Assembly (NCBI GenBank): GCA_018222805.1
Contig: JAAEZQ010000002.1
Location: 62,001-126,000, forward strand
Source of the DNA: Vibrionaceae bacterium
Lineage (GTDB): Bacteria; Pseudomonadota; Gammaproteobacteria; Enterobacterales; Vibrionaceae
DNA length: 64,000 nucleotides
Direction of reading: 5' to 3'
Shown: positions 63,495 through 64,000 of the stretch, one piece after another
How the letters are laid out: each line of letters opens with the position of its first letter
Position numbering within the stretch: position 1 is the stretch's first letter
Made by a program: the position numbers and the translations under genes
The notes under the pieces: generated by a model
What the model was told of the DNA's origin: nothing
Seen by the model: the letters and a program-made list of their open reading frames with translations, nothing else
Databases searched by the model: none

Positions 63495-64000
63495 ATGGTT
63501 AATCCAAAACTTATCGCCCTACTTCCGGATCTCGCCTCATTTATCCTGGTGGTGAACGAAGGCAGTTTTACCGCCGCAGCTAAAAAGCTTGGGGTCACCC
63601 CTTCAGCCTTGAGTAAATTGATCACACGATTAGAACATGCGCTTTCCGTGAAGTTATTTGAACGTACCACACGTAAGCTGCTCATCACTCAAGCAGGCCA
63701 GAAGGTCTATGACCAGAGCATCGCTATGGTCAATGCCGCCCAACAAGCGGTGGAACTGTCCGCTGAAGATCATACAGAACCAACCGGTGCACTAACGGTT
63801 GCAGCGCCAGAAGCGTTTTTGAACTCGGTTCTTCAGCCTTTTGTGTTGCCTTTTTTACAGCGTTATCCAGAGATTCAGCTCAAACTTCGAGCGGCTGATG
63901 GTGAAATTGACTTGTTCCGTGAAGGTATCGATGTGGCCTTTAAGCTGACCGATAAACCCGATGAGAATCTGGTATTGAAAGAAATCAGTAAGACCAACCT
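63495..64000 (+). CDS. LysR-family regulator (3' end outside window)
   Basis: 168 codons visible from ATG 63495, open to the window edge. Helix-turn-helix at about 12-60 (GSFTAAAKKLGVTPSALSKL) and the start of the effector domain (TGALTVAAPEAFLNSVL). It is divergent from the spondin genes, so it could regulate them, or genes beyond the window. Confidence 0.88.
   Translation, partial: MVNPKLIALLPDLASFILVVNEGSFTAAAKKLGVTPSALSKLITRLEHALSVKLFERTTRKLLITQAGQKVYDQSIAMVNAAQQAVELSAEDHTEPTGALTVAAPEAFLNSVLQPFVLPFLQRYPEIQLKLRAADGEIDLFREGIDVAFKLTDKPDENLVLKEISKTN

Noticed and set aside
1..64000. CRISPR arrays, tRNA/rRNA genes, prophage or toxin-antitoxin loci
   Set aside because: None recognised on reading both strands; this is by eye, without a covariance or profile search.

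Overview
The window looks like a piece of the secondary chromosome of a Vibrio, most likely of the Harveyi clade (V. parahaemolyticus, V. alginolyticus, V. harveyi or V. campbellii). The main reason is that I recognise the swarming/capsule regulator operon scrABC, adjacent to kbl-tdh. The same window holds a second pst cluster, lldP-lldD, a deoD-type phosphorylase and a class I photolyase operon, a combination I associate from memory with vibrio chromosome 2. Base composition is typical (about 45% GC by eye). I saw no rRNA, tRNA, CRISPR array, intact insertion sequence or prophage. No database was searched.

Layout. 1-3958: the tail of a Bat-type (aerotolerance) cluster: a VWA protein cut by the window edge, a VWA-TPR fusion with a 32-residue polyglutamine tract, and BatD. 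4033-7584 (minus): pstSCAB without phoU, preceded by Pho-box-like repeats. 7931-11794: a chemoreceptor, a DEAD-box RNA helicase and an Lpp-type lipoprotein. 11816-15929 (minus): an operon with DUF523/DUF1722 protein (YbgA-like), a MerR regulator, photolyase and an L,D-transpeptidase facing lpp. 16327-21767: deoD, a zinc-ribbon transposase-like protein, and two overlapping TPR proteins, the second an intact diguanylate cyclase and the first apparently carrying a dead copy of the same domain. 21818-26581: transporters (EamA, DUF3302+HlyD pair, lone ECF S component, MFS). 26675-28302: napGH. 28689-36537: acetyltransferases, a small-molecule kinase, a PilZ protein, a Lon-like protease, a small TPR protein behind a Fur-box-like site, and a prolyl oligopeptidase. 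36659-40856: LysR regulator divergent from lldP-lldD. 40983-44606: XRE regulator, MscS channel, alpha carbonic anhydrase, DUF3859 protein, cold shock protein. 44607-48912: a sparse stretch holding a 64-residue protein and a two-gene c-di-GMP module. 48913-51042: FMN reductase + EamA exporter divergent from a MarR regulator, with two strong operators. 51166-53436: kbl-tdh. 53649-58381: scrABC. 58920-64000: sodC, a two-component system, two spondin-domain proteins and a LysR gene cut by the window edge.

How it fits together. c-di-GMP is the strongest theme: ScrC, a second GGDEF-EAL protein paired with a periplasmic partner, a TPR-GGDEF cyclase with a degenerate partner, and a PilZ effector. A second theme is the envelope: Lpp with an L,D-transpeptidase, Bat proteins, MscS, SodC and spondin-domain secreted proteins beside a histidine kinase/response regulator. 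The regulation visible in the DNA includes two TGTACA-type palindromes in front of the photolyase operon, long palindromes between the MarR gene and its target, FNR-, Fur-, CRP- and Pho-like sites, and 11-bp repeats upstream of the spondin genes.
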